Shown: piece after piece, positions 8,157-16,606 of the stretch
Numbering within the stretch: the stretch's first letter is position 1
Layout: each line of letters begins with the position of its first letter
DNA from: Luteolibacter rhizosphaerae
Lineage (GTDB): Bacteria > Verrucomicrobiota > Verrucomicrobiia > Verrucomicrobiales > Akkermansiaceae
NCBI RefSeq assembly: GCF_025950095.1
Contig: NZ_JAPDDR010000019.1
Location: forward strand, 1 to 64,000
Length of the DNA: 64,000 bases
Direction: 5' to 3'
Made by a program: the position numbers and the translations under genes
Notes under the pieces: model-generated
Database searches by the model: none
The model's input: only the letters and a program-made list of their open reading frames with translations
Told to the model about the DNA's origin: nothing

Positions 8157-8191
8157 GCCGCCGGGGGTGGGACCCCGGCGGCAATTTTTTT
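8157..8191 (+). terminator. strong rho-independent terminator
   Basis: Perfect 10-bp stem GCCGCCGGGG (8157-8166) / CCCCGGCGGC (8173-8182), 6-nt loop and a run of seven T at 8185-8191. It is oriented for plus-strand transcripts. The 146 bp between the M48 stop and this hairpin contain a possible 19-codon reading frame (ATG 8079 to TGA 8138) but nothing recognised. Confidence 0.88.
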
Positions 8192-8204
8192 GCCCGCATC
8201 TCGG

Positions 8205-8651
8205 CTAGCGGCGCTTTTCGCCGCTCATGGCAGCGGCGACGGCGGCGGGCAGGTTGACCCCGCCCCGGCCTCCGAGCCGGAAATCGATGTCCTCCAGGCG
8301 CTGGATTAGGTCCCGCACGTCCTTCCGGGAGGCCGGTCCGCCCGCGGCATCGCAGAAATGGGTGCGGCAACCGAAAGGGCGGCCCTCGTAGATCTGGCAG
8401 CGACCTTCCTTCAGGAAGGGGCAGGCTCCGTCCACCGTCTCCGGCACGGAACTCCGGCCTGCCGCCCGCCACGCGACGGCTGCCACCAGGGCCTCGCCCT
8501 TGGTCAGGAAAGGGGTGCGGCCGGTCATCCGGAAGCGGCAGCAATCGCCCCGCCCGGTGCAGCCGCGGTCGAGCGGTCGCTCCTCCCACTCGCGGTAGAT
8601 GGTGCGGACCTCCGCGGCGATGGCTTTGAGATCGGGTCCGGGCTGCTTCAC
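8205..8651 (-). CDS. YkgJ-family cysteine cluster protein
   Basis: The 148-residue protein has the conserved cysteine arrangement of the YkgJ / CxxxCxxCC family (putative zinc- or iron-chelating domain). Segments are RGCTGRGDCCRF near 29-40, then CPFLKEGRCQIYEGRPFGCRTHFC around residues 77-100. The order C-x5-CC, CPFL-x(n)-C-x-IY and RPxxCR is diagnostic. Members are small cytosolic metal-binding proteins of unknown function. The C-terminal 40 residues are variable. It is convergent with the terminator at 8157-8191 and is a single-gene unit. Confidence 0.88.
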   Translation of the reverse strand: MKQPGPDLKAIAAEVRTIYREWEERPLDRGCTGRGDCCRFRMTGRTPFLTKGEALVAAVAWRAAGRSSVPETVDGACPFLKEGRCQIYEGRPFGCRTHFCDAAGGPASRKDVRDLIQRLEDIDFRLGGRGGVNLPAAVAAAMSGEKRR

Positions 8652-8816
8652 GGGAGAGCTTGTTTCTTCGTAGATCAGGGGCTCCGGTCCCTCAAGCCGG
8701 ACTTGAAGCTTCCGCAGTGACCTTGATTCGCATCTTTATGCGACGGACGAAGGAAAGGGGATCAGACAGAATTTCCCTGCTTCCCCGGTAGGAGCCGCCC
8801 CGGTTACCCATTTGTC

Positions 8817-11800
8817 ATGAAGATCCGATCCCTACTCACCGCGTTGGCGACCGCGCCGCTGCTATACGCAGCCCCGGTCTTCGAGGCCCCGGCCAAGAAC
8901 GAGCACATCGTCATGATCGGCAATGGCTTGGGCGAGCGCATGCAGTATTTCGGGAACTTTGAAACCGAGCTGCAGCTCCGCTACCCGGATCACCAGCTCA
9001 CGATCCGGAACATGTGCTTCCCGGGTGACACGCCCAGCTATCGCCCGCGTGCCGGCCGCAAGACCCCTTGGGCCTTCGAGGGTGCGGAGAAGTTCCACCC
9101 CGAGCTCGCGCTCCATCGCGGGGAGGGTCACTACCCCTCGGAAGACGAGTGGCTCACCGTTTGCAAGGCGGACACCATCCTCGCCTTTTTCGGTATCAAC
9201 GAATCCTTCGAGGGCGCGGGAGGCGTGACCCGCTTCCGGGCAGAGCTCGAGGCTTTCGTTACACACACGCTGGCGCAGAAGTACAACGGCACCAGCGCGC
9301 CGAAGTTGATTCTGGTTTCTCCGATCAGCTTTGAAGACCTGACCCAGTTTTACGACCTGCCGGACGGCAAGAAGGAGAACGAGAACCTCGCCCTGTATGC
9401 GGAGGTCATCAAGCAGGTAGCCGCCGCGCATAAGGTGGGATTCGTCGATCTCCTCGAACCCACCCGCAAGCTCTACGACGAGCTCAAGGAGCCGCTCACG
9501 ATCAACGGATTCTCCCTCAATGATCTTGGTGACCGCCGAGTCTCCACGGTATTGGCGAACGAACTCTACCGCCAAGGGCAGATGACGCTCGTGACCAATC
9601 CGGATCGCGTGCGGAAGATGGTGATCGAGAAATCCTGGTTCTGGCACAATGACCATCGCATGCTCAACGGCGTCCATGCCTATGGCCGGCGCTGGAAGCC
9701 CTTCGGCGATTTCAACTACCCGCAGGAGATTGAGAAGATCCGCGAGATGACCGTGAACCGGGATCTGGCGATCTGGCGCACCCTTAAGAACGAAGATCCC
9801 AAGCTGGAAGCGGAGGACGCGAAGACCCGCAAGCTTGATCCGGTCGTCACGAACTTCGAGCAACCGATCCGCTATTTGCGGGAGAAGGAATCGCTGAAGT
9901 CTTTCACCCTGATGGATGGATTCGAAATCGGCCTCTTCGCCTCCGAGGAAGATTTCCCGGACATCGCGAACCCGATGCAGATGACCTTCGACAACAAGGG
10001 CCGTCTCTGGGTCTGCACCATGCCCTCTTACCCGCACTACCGGCCGGGCGATCCGATGCCGAACGACAAGATCCTGATCTTGGAGGATACGGATGGCGAC
10101 AACCGCGCGGACAAGCAGACCATCTTCGCGGACGGCCTGCACCTGCCCATCGGCATCGAGCTCGCGCCGGAAGGTGTCTACGTCTCGCAGGAGCCGAACC
10201 TGATGCTGCTGCGTGATTCGGATGGTGATGACAAGGCCGATCGCCGCGAGTACTTGCTCCACGGCTTCGACCCGCACGACACGCACCACGCCATCCACGC
10301 TTTCTCCACGGATGCGGCGGGTGCCATCTACATGGGAGAGGGCGTGTTTCTGCACTCCCAGGTGGAGACCCCCTATGGCCCGCAGCGCTGCAGCGGCGGC
10401 GGCATCTGGCGCTTCGATCCGAAGACCTGGCGCCTCGACCGCTACGTGCAGACCTACTTCAACAATCCATGGGGCATCGCCTTTAACGATTGGCAGCAGT
10501 GCTTCATCGCGGATGCCTCGGGTGGTAATAACTGGTGGGCGCTGCCAATCTCGATCAAGGCCCCCTTCGGCTACGAAACGGGGAAGATTGCGGAATTCGC
10601 ACCGAAGCGGGCCCGTCCCACGGCGGGTGCGGAGTTCATCTCCTCCCGCCACTTCCCGGATGAGTTGCAGGGCGGCTTCATGACCAACAACTCGATCGGC
10701 TTCCTCGGCACCAGCATTCATCAGGTGTGGGAAGACGGCGGCGGCTTCTCCGGCAAGCACCTCGGCGATTTGCTTACTTCATCCGATCCGAACTTCCGTC
10801 CCGCGGATCTCGAGTTTGCACCGGATGGCTCGCTCTACATCACCGATTGGCACAACGCGCTGATCGGCCACATGCAGCACTCGGCGCGTGATCCCAAGCG
10901 CGGCAAGACGCACGGCCGCATCTACCGCATCAGCCACAAGTCCCGTCCGACCGTGCCGACCGCAAGCATCGCCGGTGCGGAGATCCCGCAGCTCTTCACC
11001 CTGCTGAAGGAACCGGAATACCGCACCCGCTACCGCGCGCGCCGCGAACTTCGCGGGCACAAGCCGGAGATCGTGGTTGCCGCCGCGAAGGCATGGGCGG
11101 GCACGCTCGACAAGGCGGATCCCCGCTACGAGCACCACCTCTCCGAAGCCATGTGGGTGACGTGGGCGCAGAACCGCATCGACCACGATCTGCTTGAACA
11201 ATGCCTGAACGCGAAGGCTCATCAGGCACGTGCTGCCGCGGTGGAGGTGCTCCGTCATTCCTGGAGGAAGGTGCCGGATCACGTCGCCTTGCTGACGAAG
11301 GCCGCCAACGATGAGCATCCTCAGGTCCGTCTGGAAGCCCTCGCCGCGGCTTCCTGGATGGACAATGCGGATGGTGCCCGCATCGCGCTCGAAGTGCTGA
11401 GGCATCCGATCGACAAGTGGATGCCGGAAGCGATCAAGACCGCCTTCATCACCCTGAAGGACGATATCGAGCTCCTGAAGAAGGAAGGTAAGCTCGACCT
11501 ATCTAACAATCCGCGTGCCGCCGATTACCTCGATGGCAAATTGAAGATCGAGCCCGAGGAAACCGCGAAGGCGGAACCGGAGCCAAAGCTCTCAGCCGCC
11601 GATCTCGAGCTCTGGCGCGTGGGCAAGGAAGTCTTCTCTCGCGATGCCCACTGCGCCATCTGCCACCAAGCGGATGGCAAAGGCTTGGCCGGTGTTTATC
11701 CGCCTCTCGCCGGTAGCGAATGGGTCACGGGCAATGAAGAGCGCCTGATCAAGCTCACCCTGAACGGGCTCATGGGGCCCATCACGGTAAAGGGCGTTCA

Positions 11801-12029
11801 CTACGATCCTAACAAGGGCGTGCCGCCGATGACTCCCTTCGGTCCCTTGCTGAACGACAAGGAACTCGCAGGTGTACTCACATATATTCGCAATAGTTTC
11901 GGCAACCAGGCTTCATCTGTGAAACCGGAGACTGTGGCAAAGGTACGGGAAAACACGAAGGCCAAGACGGGCTTCTATAGTCCGGAAGAATTGCTCAAGG
12001 AGCATCCCTTGGAAAACGAAGGCAAGTAA
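8817..12029 (+). CDS. PVC-type multidomain protein: SGNH-like, beta-propeller dehydrogenase, HEAT repeats, cytochrome c
   Basis: The 1070-residue secreted protein has a signal peptide (1-19). Residues about 28-260 form an SGNH/GDSL-like domain (IGNGLGERM replacing GDS, then FFGINESF). Residues about 360-690 are a sugar/sorbosone-dehydrogenase-like beta-propeller as in PVC membrane-bound dehydrogenases (DGFEIGLFASEEDFPDIANP, ILEDTDGDNRADK, ITDWHNALIGHMQHSARDP). HEAT-like helices follow (about 715-890). A class I cytochrome c ends the protein, with haem motif CAICH near 946-950 and a Met-containing PPMTPFGP loop as axial ligand candidate. It is presumably a periplasmic oxidoreductase passing electrons from sugar or alcohol substrates to the c haem. 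Substrate and cofactor are unknown. Confidence 0.87.
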   Translation: MKIRSLLTALATAPLLYAAPVFEAPAKNEHIVMIGNGLGERMQYFGNFETELQLRYPDHQLTIRNMCFPGDTPSYRPRAGRKTPWAFEGAEKFHPELALHRGEGHYPSEDEWLTVCKADTILAFFGINESFEGAGGVTRFRAELEAFVTHTLAQKYNGTSAPKLILVSPISFEDLTQFYDLPDGKKENENLALYAEVIKQVAAAHKVGFVDLLEPTRKLYDELKEPLTINGFSLNDLGDRRVSTVLANELYRQGQMTLVTNPDRVRKMVIEKSWFWHNDHRMLNGVHAYGRRWKPFGDFNYPQEIEKIREMTVNRDLAIWRTLKNEDPKLEAEDAKTRKLDPVVTNFEQPIRYLREKESLKSFTLMDGFEIGLFASEEDFPDIANPMQMTFDNKGRLWVCTMPSYPHYRPGDPMPNDKILILEDTDGDNRADKQTIFADGLHLPIGIELAPEGVYVSQEPNLMLLRDSDGDDKADRREYLLHGFDPHDTHHAIHAFSTDAAGAIYMGEGVFLHSQVETPYGPQRCSGGGIWRFDPKTWRLDRYVQTYFNNPWGIAFNDWQQCFIADASGGNNWWALPISIKAPFGYETGKIAEFAPKRARPTAGAEFISSRHFPDELQGGFMTNNSIGFLGTSIHQVWEDGGGFSGKHLGDLLTSSDPNFRPADLEFAPDGSLYITDWHNALIGHMQHSARDPKRGKTHGRIYRISHKSRPTVPTASIAGAEIPQLFTLLKEPEYRTRYRARRELRGHKPEIVVAAAKAWAGTLDKADPRYEHHLSEAMWVTWAQNRIDHDLLEQCLNAKAHQARAAAVEVLRHSWRKVPDHVALLTKAANDEHPQVRLEALAAASWMDNADGARIALEVLRHPIDKWMPEAIKTAFITLKDDIELLKKEGKLDLSNNPRAADYLDGKLKIEPEETAKAEPEPKLSAADLELWRVGKEVFSRDAHCAICHQADGKGLAGVYPPLAGSEWVTGNEERLIKLTLNGLMGPITVKGVHYDPNKGVPPMTPFGPLLNDKELAGVLTYIRNSFGNQASSVKPETVAKVRENTKAKTGFYSPEELLKEHPLENEGK

Positions 12030-12123
12030 CCGTCGGAAACCCCGTTGCGTTTAGTGTCCGGGTGCGAAATCTCAGGATCGATTCGCTAATTAATCGTAAC
12101 ATTCAATTCGATCACCGGAATTC

Positions 12124-12158
12124 AGCGCGGGCATGAGACTCTCTCAGCCCGCGCTTTT
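12124..12158 (+). terminator. probable terminator hairpin after the cytochrome/propeller gene
   Basis: AGCGCGGGC (12124-12132) pairs perfectly with GCCCGCGCT (12147-12155) and is followed by TTTT (12155-12158). It lies 95 bp after the stop of the large oxidoreductase. An in-frame ATG of the next gene at 12133 falls inside the loop, which argues against that ATG as the real start. Confidence 0.55.
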
Positions 12159-12201
12159 GCGGTCTGGCACGGGTGGCATGCCAGCCGCTAGGTCCGGAGG
12201 C

Positions 12202-13002
12202 ATGGCACGCGTTGGATTCTTACTTGATATGGACGGGGTGATTTACCGGGGTTCCCGTTTGGTACCCGGTGCGTCCGACTTCATCACCCGCTTGAGGAAC
12301 CACGGGATTCCGTTCCGCTTCCTCACGAACAACTCGCAGCGGGCACGCCGCGATGTGGCATTGAAGCTCCGCCGCCTCGGCATCGAGGCAAGCGAGAACG
12401 AAGTCTTCACCTGCGCGATGGCGACCGCGCGCTTCCTTGCTTCCCAGAAGCCGGACGGCACCGCCTACGTGATCGGCGAGCATGGCCTCGCCGCGGCGCT
12501 TCACCGCAACGGCCTGACCGTGGTGGATGACGATGCTGACTTCGTGGTCGTCGGTGAAGGCCGCACGCTCACCTTCGAGATGATCGAGCGCGGCGTGCGT
12601 CTGGTTGAGAAGGGCGCGCGTCTGATCGCCACCAACATCGATCCGAATTGCCCGACCGACCAAGGCATCCGCCCCGGTTGCGGGGCGATTGTCGCGATGA
12701 TCGAGAAGGCGACCGGAGTGCAGGCTTTCTCCGTCGGCAAGCCGAGCCCGATCATGATGCGCGTGGCGCGTAAGGAGATGGGCCTCCGCACGGATGAGAT
12801 CATCATGGTGGGCGACACCATGGAGACCGACATCCTCGGCGCGGTGCAGATGGGCTATCGCAGCGTGCTGGTGCTCAGCGGCGGAACCCGTCGCCAAGAT
12901 CTCAAGCGCTTCGCGTATCAGCCGGACATCGTGGTCGATCACGTCGGCATGATCTCGGACGAATTCATTTTCGATAAAATGCCGATGGCGTTGGCACAAT
13001 GA
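12202..13002 (+). CDS. HAD-IIA family phosphatase (NagD/4-nitrophenylphosphatase-like)
   Basis: The 266-residue protein starts at the ATG at 12202 (MARVGFLLDMDGVIYRG). ATGs at 12133 and 12178 are possible, but the first lies inside a terminator-like hairpin. All HAD motifs are present: I LDMDGV (Asp nucleophile and acid), II LTNNSQ, III Lys in SVGKPSP, and IV MVGDTMETDILGA. The cap is the large C2A type of the NagD/PGP/AraL group, with GVRLVEKGARLIATNIDPNCPT typical. The product is cytosolic and Mg-dependent. Substrates in the family include nucleotides, phosphoglycolate and sugar phosphates; which applies here is not visible. Confidence 0.88.
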   Translation: MARVGFLLDMDGVIYRGSRLVPGASDFITRLRNHGIPFRFLTNNSQRARRDVALKLRRLGIEASENEVFTCAMATARFLASQKPDGTAYVIGEHGLAAALHRNGLTVVDDDADFVVVGEGRTLTFEMIERGVRLVEKGARLIATNIDPNCPTDQGIRPGCGAIVAMIEKATGVQAFSVGKPSPIMMRVARKEMGLRTDEIIMVGDTMETDILGAVQMGYRSVLVLSGGTRRQDLKRFAYQPDIVVDHVGMISDEFIFDKMPMALAQ

Positions 13003-13044
13003 GAGCTTTCCTTGGTTAGCGGATGGTCCGCGGTGGATAGGCTG

Positions 13045-13111
13045 TTTCTTGGGTTTAACGGTCTGTCCATCGCGGCTCGCCACGGTCGGTGAAGGGTTTC
13101 TTGGGTTTAAC
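13045..13111. repeat. two direct copies of a 15-bp word upstream of the nucleotidyltransferase gene
   Basis: TTTCTTGGGTTTAAC occurs at 13045-13059 and again at 13097-13111, 52 bp apart. Around the second copy, CCACGGTCGG (13079-13088) and CCGACCGTGG (13119-13128) form a perfect 10-bp inverted repeat. The region separates the HAD gene from the nucleotidyltransferase and may contain its regulatory site. Confidence 0.5.
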
Positions 13112-13212
13112 CCTGGAGCCGACCGTGGTATCCGCCGAACTTTTCGCCCGCTGGTTCCGGGCTCTGCTTTGGCCTTTCCGGCCGCCGCTCTTGCCATCAA
13201 CCTCCTCCCGGG

Positions 13213-15030
13213 ATGCATCGGGAGATCAACGAGCTGTTAGATGGAATCGAGGCGCGATATGGCGTCAGGATCCCTTACGCCTGCGAGTCGGGCAGCCGCG
13301 CCTGGGGCTTCGCTTCGCCGGATAGCGATTACGACATCCGCTTCCTCTTCGTCCGTCCCGCTCACGAGTATCTCTCGATCTGGGATCAAGCGGACACCAT
13401 CGAGCTGCCGATCGAAAACGATCTGGATGCCGGTGGCTGGGACGTGCGGAAGGCGGCTCGTCTCTTGGGCAGGTCGAACGGCGCGTTGGTGGAGTGGCTC
13501 CACTCTCCGATCGTTTATCGCAGCGAGCCCGGTTTTCTCGAACGCTGGCAGTCGGCATCGCGTGCGGTGTTCTCGCCCAAGGCCTCGCGCGATCACTACC
13601 TCGGCCTCGCCCGGCAAATGGTGCTAGGCAAGCTTCAGTCGGAGCAGGTTCGCGCGAAGGACTATCTGTATGCGCTGCGTTCGGTTCTCTGCGCCCGCTG
13701 GGTAGCGGATGGGAAGGGGAATCCGCCGGTACCCTTCGGTCAATTGGTGCCGACCGCGCCGCCGGAAGTCCGCGATCTGGTGCCCGCGCTTCTGGAGCAC
13801 AAGGCGCGAACGGCGGAGAGCGAGCGGATGGGCCGCATCGACATCCTCGATCTCTACCTCAAGCAAACCTTCGAGGAGCACCTTGAGGTCCCGGTGGGGA
13901 ATGCCGATGGTGAAGCACTCGACCGTCTCTTCCTCGGTGAGATCCGTCCTGCACAGCGGATTCCGCGTGTGGAGGCATTCACCTTGGAACGCGTGCGCGA
14001 GCATGACTTGCTCTTGCTCGACTCGGTTGCCGGCAGCCGCGCCTTTGGAACGAATCTTGAACACTCGGATGAAGACCGCCGCGGTGTCTTCGCCGCGTCG
14101 CAGGATTTCCTGCTCGGTCTCGGGGAGATCGAGCAGGTCTCGGATGAACGCGGGGATGAGGTCTACTACGAGCTCGGGCACTTTGTCTCGCTGCTGCTGC
14201 GGAACAATCCGAACGCGCTCGAATTGCTGGCCATGCCGGAAGACTGCATCCGGCACCGCCATCCCGCGTTCGCCCTCCTGCGGCCGGAGATATTTCTCTC
14301 GAAGCTCTGTGCCAAAACCTTCGGCGAGTACGCCATGGGCCAGATCCGCAAGGCCCGCGGCCTGAACAAGAAGATCGTGAATCCCCAGCCCGAGCAGCGT
14401 CGCGCGATGCTCGACTTCTGCCACGTGCCGCAAGGGCAGGGGAGTGTGCCGGTGCTGGAGTGGCTCGCCGCGCGGTCCATCGATCTCAAGAAGTGCAGTC
14501 TCACCGCGGTGCAGCACGCCGCCGGCATGTTCGCCATCTACGATGATCCTCGTAGCGAGTCCCGCGGTCTCGTTTCGCCGAATGATCCGGACACACTGAT
14601 CTTCAGCAGCGTAACGAAGGAGGCCGTGCCGGTGGCGTGGATGCACTTCAATCAGGATGCCTTCCAAGCCCACTGCAAGGCCCACCGCGAGTACTGGGAG
14701 TGGGTGGGCCAGCGGAACCCCGAGCGCTACGCCACCAATGCCCAGCACGGCCGTGGCTACGACTCGAAGAACCTCATGCACACCCTCCGCCTGCTCGATA
14801 TGGCCGGGGAGATCGCCCGCGAGGGCGTGCTGCGCGTTCGCCGCCCGAACCGGGACTACCTCCTCCGCGTCCGCGCCGGGGAGTTCGAGTACGATGATCT
14901 CGTCAGTCAGGCGGAGCGCCAGCTTGCGGAGGTCCAGGAGGCATTCCTGAAATCCTCGCTACAGGACGAGCCGGACCGGGATGCGGTGAATGCTCTGCTG
15001 GTGCGAGTACGGCGGAAAATGCAGCCTTAG
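13213..15030 (+). CDS. tandem nucleotidyltransferase (two PF10127-type domains fused)
   Basis: The 605-residue protein contains two pol-beta-type nucleotidyltransferase domains that normally occur as separate proteins. Domain 1 (about 10-235) has the active-site signature ESGSRAWGFASPDSDYD, with the DxD acidic pair, and KDYLYALRSVLCARW. Domain 2 (about 260-590) has AGSRAFGTNLEHSDEDRRG and a helical region ending KNLMHTLRLLDMAGEI. Relatives (RlaP/COG3541, 'predicted nucleotidyltransferase') are often found near RNA ligases in RNA-repair loci; no ligase is seen in this window. Both active sites look intact, so two different transfer reactions or a duplicated one are possible. Substrate unknown. 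The start is the ATG 10 nt after GGGAT with no strong ribosome site. Confidence 0.85.
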   Translation: MHREINELLDGIEARYGVRIPYACESGSRAWGFASPDSDYDIRFLFVRPAHEYLSIWDQADTIELPIENDLDAGGWDVRKAARLLGRSNGALVEWLHSPIVYRSEPGFLERWQSASRAVFSPKASRDHYLGLARQMVLGKLQSEQVRAKDYLYALRSVLCARWVADGKGNPPVPFGQLVPTAPPEVRDLVPALLEHKARTAESERMGRIDILDLYLKQTFEEHLEVPVGNADGEALDRLFLGEIRPAQRIPRVEAFTLERVREHDLLLLDSVAGSRAFGTNLEHSDEDRRGVFAASQDFLLGLGEIEQVSDERGDEVYYELGHFVSLLLRNNPNALELLAMPEDCIRHRHPAFALLRPEIFLSKLCAKTFGEYAMGQIRKARGLNKKIVNPQPEQRRAMLDFCHVPQGQGSVPVLEWLAARSIDLKKCSLTAVQHAAGMFAIYDDPRSESRGLVSPNDPDTLIFSSVTKEAVPVAWMHFNQDAFQAHCKAHREYWEWVGQRNPERYATNAQHGRGYDSKNLMHTLRLLDMAGEIAREGVLRVRRPNRDYLLRVRAGEFEYDDLVSQAERQLAEVQEAFLKSSLQDEPDRDAVNALLVRVRRKMQP

Positions 15031-15106
15031 GCGGGCGGGCGTTTTGCACCCAGCCATTCCAAACAGGAGGCTTTGGCTTTCTGCACTTTGGGCCGATTGT
15101 GTTAGC

Positions 15107-15700
15107 ATGACAGGCTACCATCCCGGCTTGCAGACCTTCCACCTCCCCCTGCGTGAGGGCACTGTCACCCTCCGCGAAGGCCTGCGCCGCTTGATGGAAG
15201 TCGGAAACGCACAATCGGAGGTCCCGCTGATCGTCCGCCTCATGGAGAACCCTGCGTTCGACATGCCACCTCTCTCGATGTTCCGCGGCCGGGTGAATCT
15301 GGAACACCACGATTGCATCCACCTCGTGCTCGGCCGCGGCACCACGCTTATCGATGAAGCTTTCACCATCGGCTTCACCATGGGTTCCACCAAGCGGATG
15401 AGCACCTCGGCCACCGACCTCTTCGCCGCGGTGGCGGAGAAGCTTTACCCGAAGGCCTATCGCTTTCCGCCCAGCGCGGTCCGCGTCTTTCGGGATGCCG
15501 TGCACCTCGCCGCCATCTCGAACTGCCGCCGGCTCGATGCCGTGGATTTCAGCACCATGATGGACATGAGCCTGCGCGAGATCCGCCAGCGCCTCGGCGT
15601 GGAGGAGGAGCTGCTGATCGCCTACTACCGCTTGGAGGCACAGCGGAATCCGGATGTCGCGGCCAGCCGGAGGCTCTTGCCCCCGGAGTCCGCGCTTTGA
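15107..15700 (+). CDS. Coq4-like protein
   Basis: The 197-residue protein starts at the ATG at 15107, 76 bp after the nucleotidyltransferase. Residues 68-84 read HDCIH, then 11 residues, then Glu. This is exactly the HDxxHx(11)E metal-binding motif of the ubiquinone-biosynthesis protein Coq4. Surroundings (RLMENPAFDMPPLSMFRG before, LFAAVAEKLYPKAYRFP after) are helical as in that fold. Eukaryotic COQ4 acts on the C1 position of coenzyme Q precursors. Bacteria of this phylum are expected to use menaquinone, so the substrate here is open. No other quinone gene is adjacent. It ends 6 bp from convergent argF. Confidence 0.68.
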   Translation: MTGYHPGLQTFHLPLREGTVTLREGLRRLMEVGNAQSEVPLIVRLMENPAFDMPPLSMFRGRVNLEHHDCIHLVLGRGTTLIDEAFTIGFTMGSTKRMSTSATDLFAAVAEKLYPKAYRFPPSAVRVFRDAVHLAAISNCRRLDAVDFSTMMDMSLREIRQRLGVEEELLIAYYRLEAQRNPDVAASRRLLPPESAL

Positions 15701-15706
15701 TCCGCC

Positions 15707-16606
15707 TCAGCGCTTGGCCAATGCCACCAGGATTGCCTTCTGCGCGTGCAGTCGGTTCTCCGCTTCTTGGAAGATCACATCGGCGTGCTTCTCCAGCACC
15801 TCTTCCGTGATTTCCTTGCCGCGATAGGCCGGCAGGCAATGCAGCACCACATGACCTTCCGCGGCGTTCTGGAGGAGTGCGGCATTCACTTGGAAAGGCC
15901 CGAAAGCTTCTTCCTTGTCCTTCTGGTCCTCCTGACCCATCGAGAGCCACACGTCCGTGTTGATGACATGGGCACCCTTCGCCGCAAGTACGGGATCCGT
16001 CGTAACCGTTACGTTCGGCGCATCCAGCTTGGCCAGGAATTCCGCCGTGGGCTGGAAGGCCGCAGGGGCCGCCACCGCCAGCTCGAAGCCGAGCTTCTTC
16101 GCCGCCCACATCCAGGAGATCGTCATGTTCGAGAAGCCGTCACCGATGAAGGCGATCTTCTTCCCTTCCCAGCCGCCCAGCACTTCCTTCACCGTCAGCA
16201 GATCCGCCAGGATCTGGCACGGATGCTCGTCATCCGTCAGCGCGTTGATCGTCGGGATGCCGGAGTATTCCGCGAAGTCCACCACATCCTGCTGCGCGAA
16301 GGTCCGGATGATGCAGCCGTGGACCATCCGGCCCAGCACCCGCGCGGTGTCCTTGATCGGCTCCCCGCGGCCGAGCTGGATATCGTTCTTCGAGAGGAAC
16401 ATTGGGAAGCCCCCGAGCTCGCGCACGCCGACCTCGAAGGACACGCGTGTCCGCGTTGACGATTTCGTGAAAATCATCCCCCAGGTTTGCCCCGCAAGTG
16501 GCTGTTCGCTGTGATAGCCACGCTCCGCCTTCAAGGTCACCGCGTTGTCGATCAACGTGGAGATCTCGGTGGCAGTCAGTTCTTCGATAGAGAGCAGGTG
16601 CTTCAT
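15707..16606 (-). CDS. argF: ornithine carbamoyltransferase
   Basis: The 299-residue enzyme makes citrulline from ornithine and carbamoyl phosphate in arginine synthesis. Visible motifs are the carbamoyl-phosphate site STRTR (50-54), HPCQ (128-131), the ornithine loop with SMG (about 222-224) and HCLP (256-259), all diagnostic of OTC rather than aspartate carbamoyltransferase. Its length is normal or slightly short. The ATG at 16606 overlaps the argD stop as TGATG, which fixes the start and implies translational coupling. It is the last gene of the EamA-argD-argF unit. Confidence 0.95.
   Translation of the reverse strand: MKHLLSIEELTATEISTLIDNAVTLKAERGYHSEQPLAGQTWGMIFTKSSTRTRVSFEVGVRELGGFPMFLSKNDIQLGRGEPIKDTARVLGRMVHGCIIRTFAQQDVVDFAEYSGIPTINALTDDEHPCQILADLLTVKEVLGGWEGKKIAFIGDGFSNMTISWMWAAKKLGFELAVAAPAAFQPTAEFLAKLDAPNVTVTTDPVLAAKGAHVINTDVWLSMGQEDQKDKEEAFGPFQVNAALLQNAAEGHVVLHCLPAYRGKEITEEVLEKHADVIFQEAENRLHAQKAILVALAKR

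Noticed and set aside
8862-10760. A 632-codon open frame antisense to the propeller/cytochrome gene
   Set aside because: It mirrors a well-supported coding gene in GC-rich DNA and its product has low-complexity Arg/Glu/Val composition with no domain.
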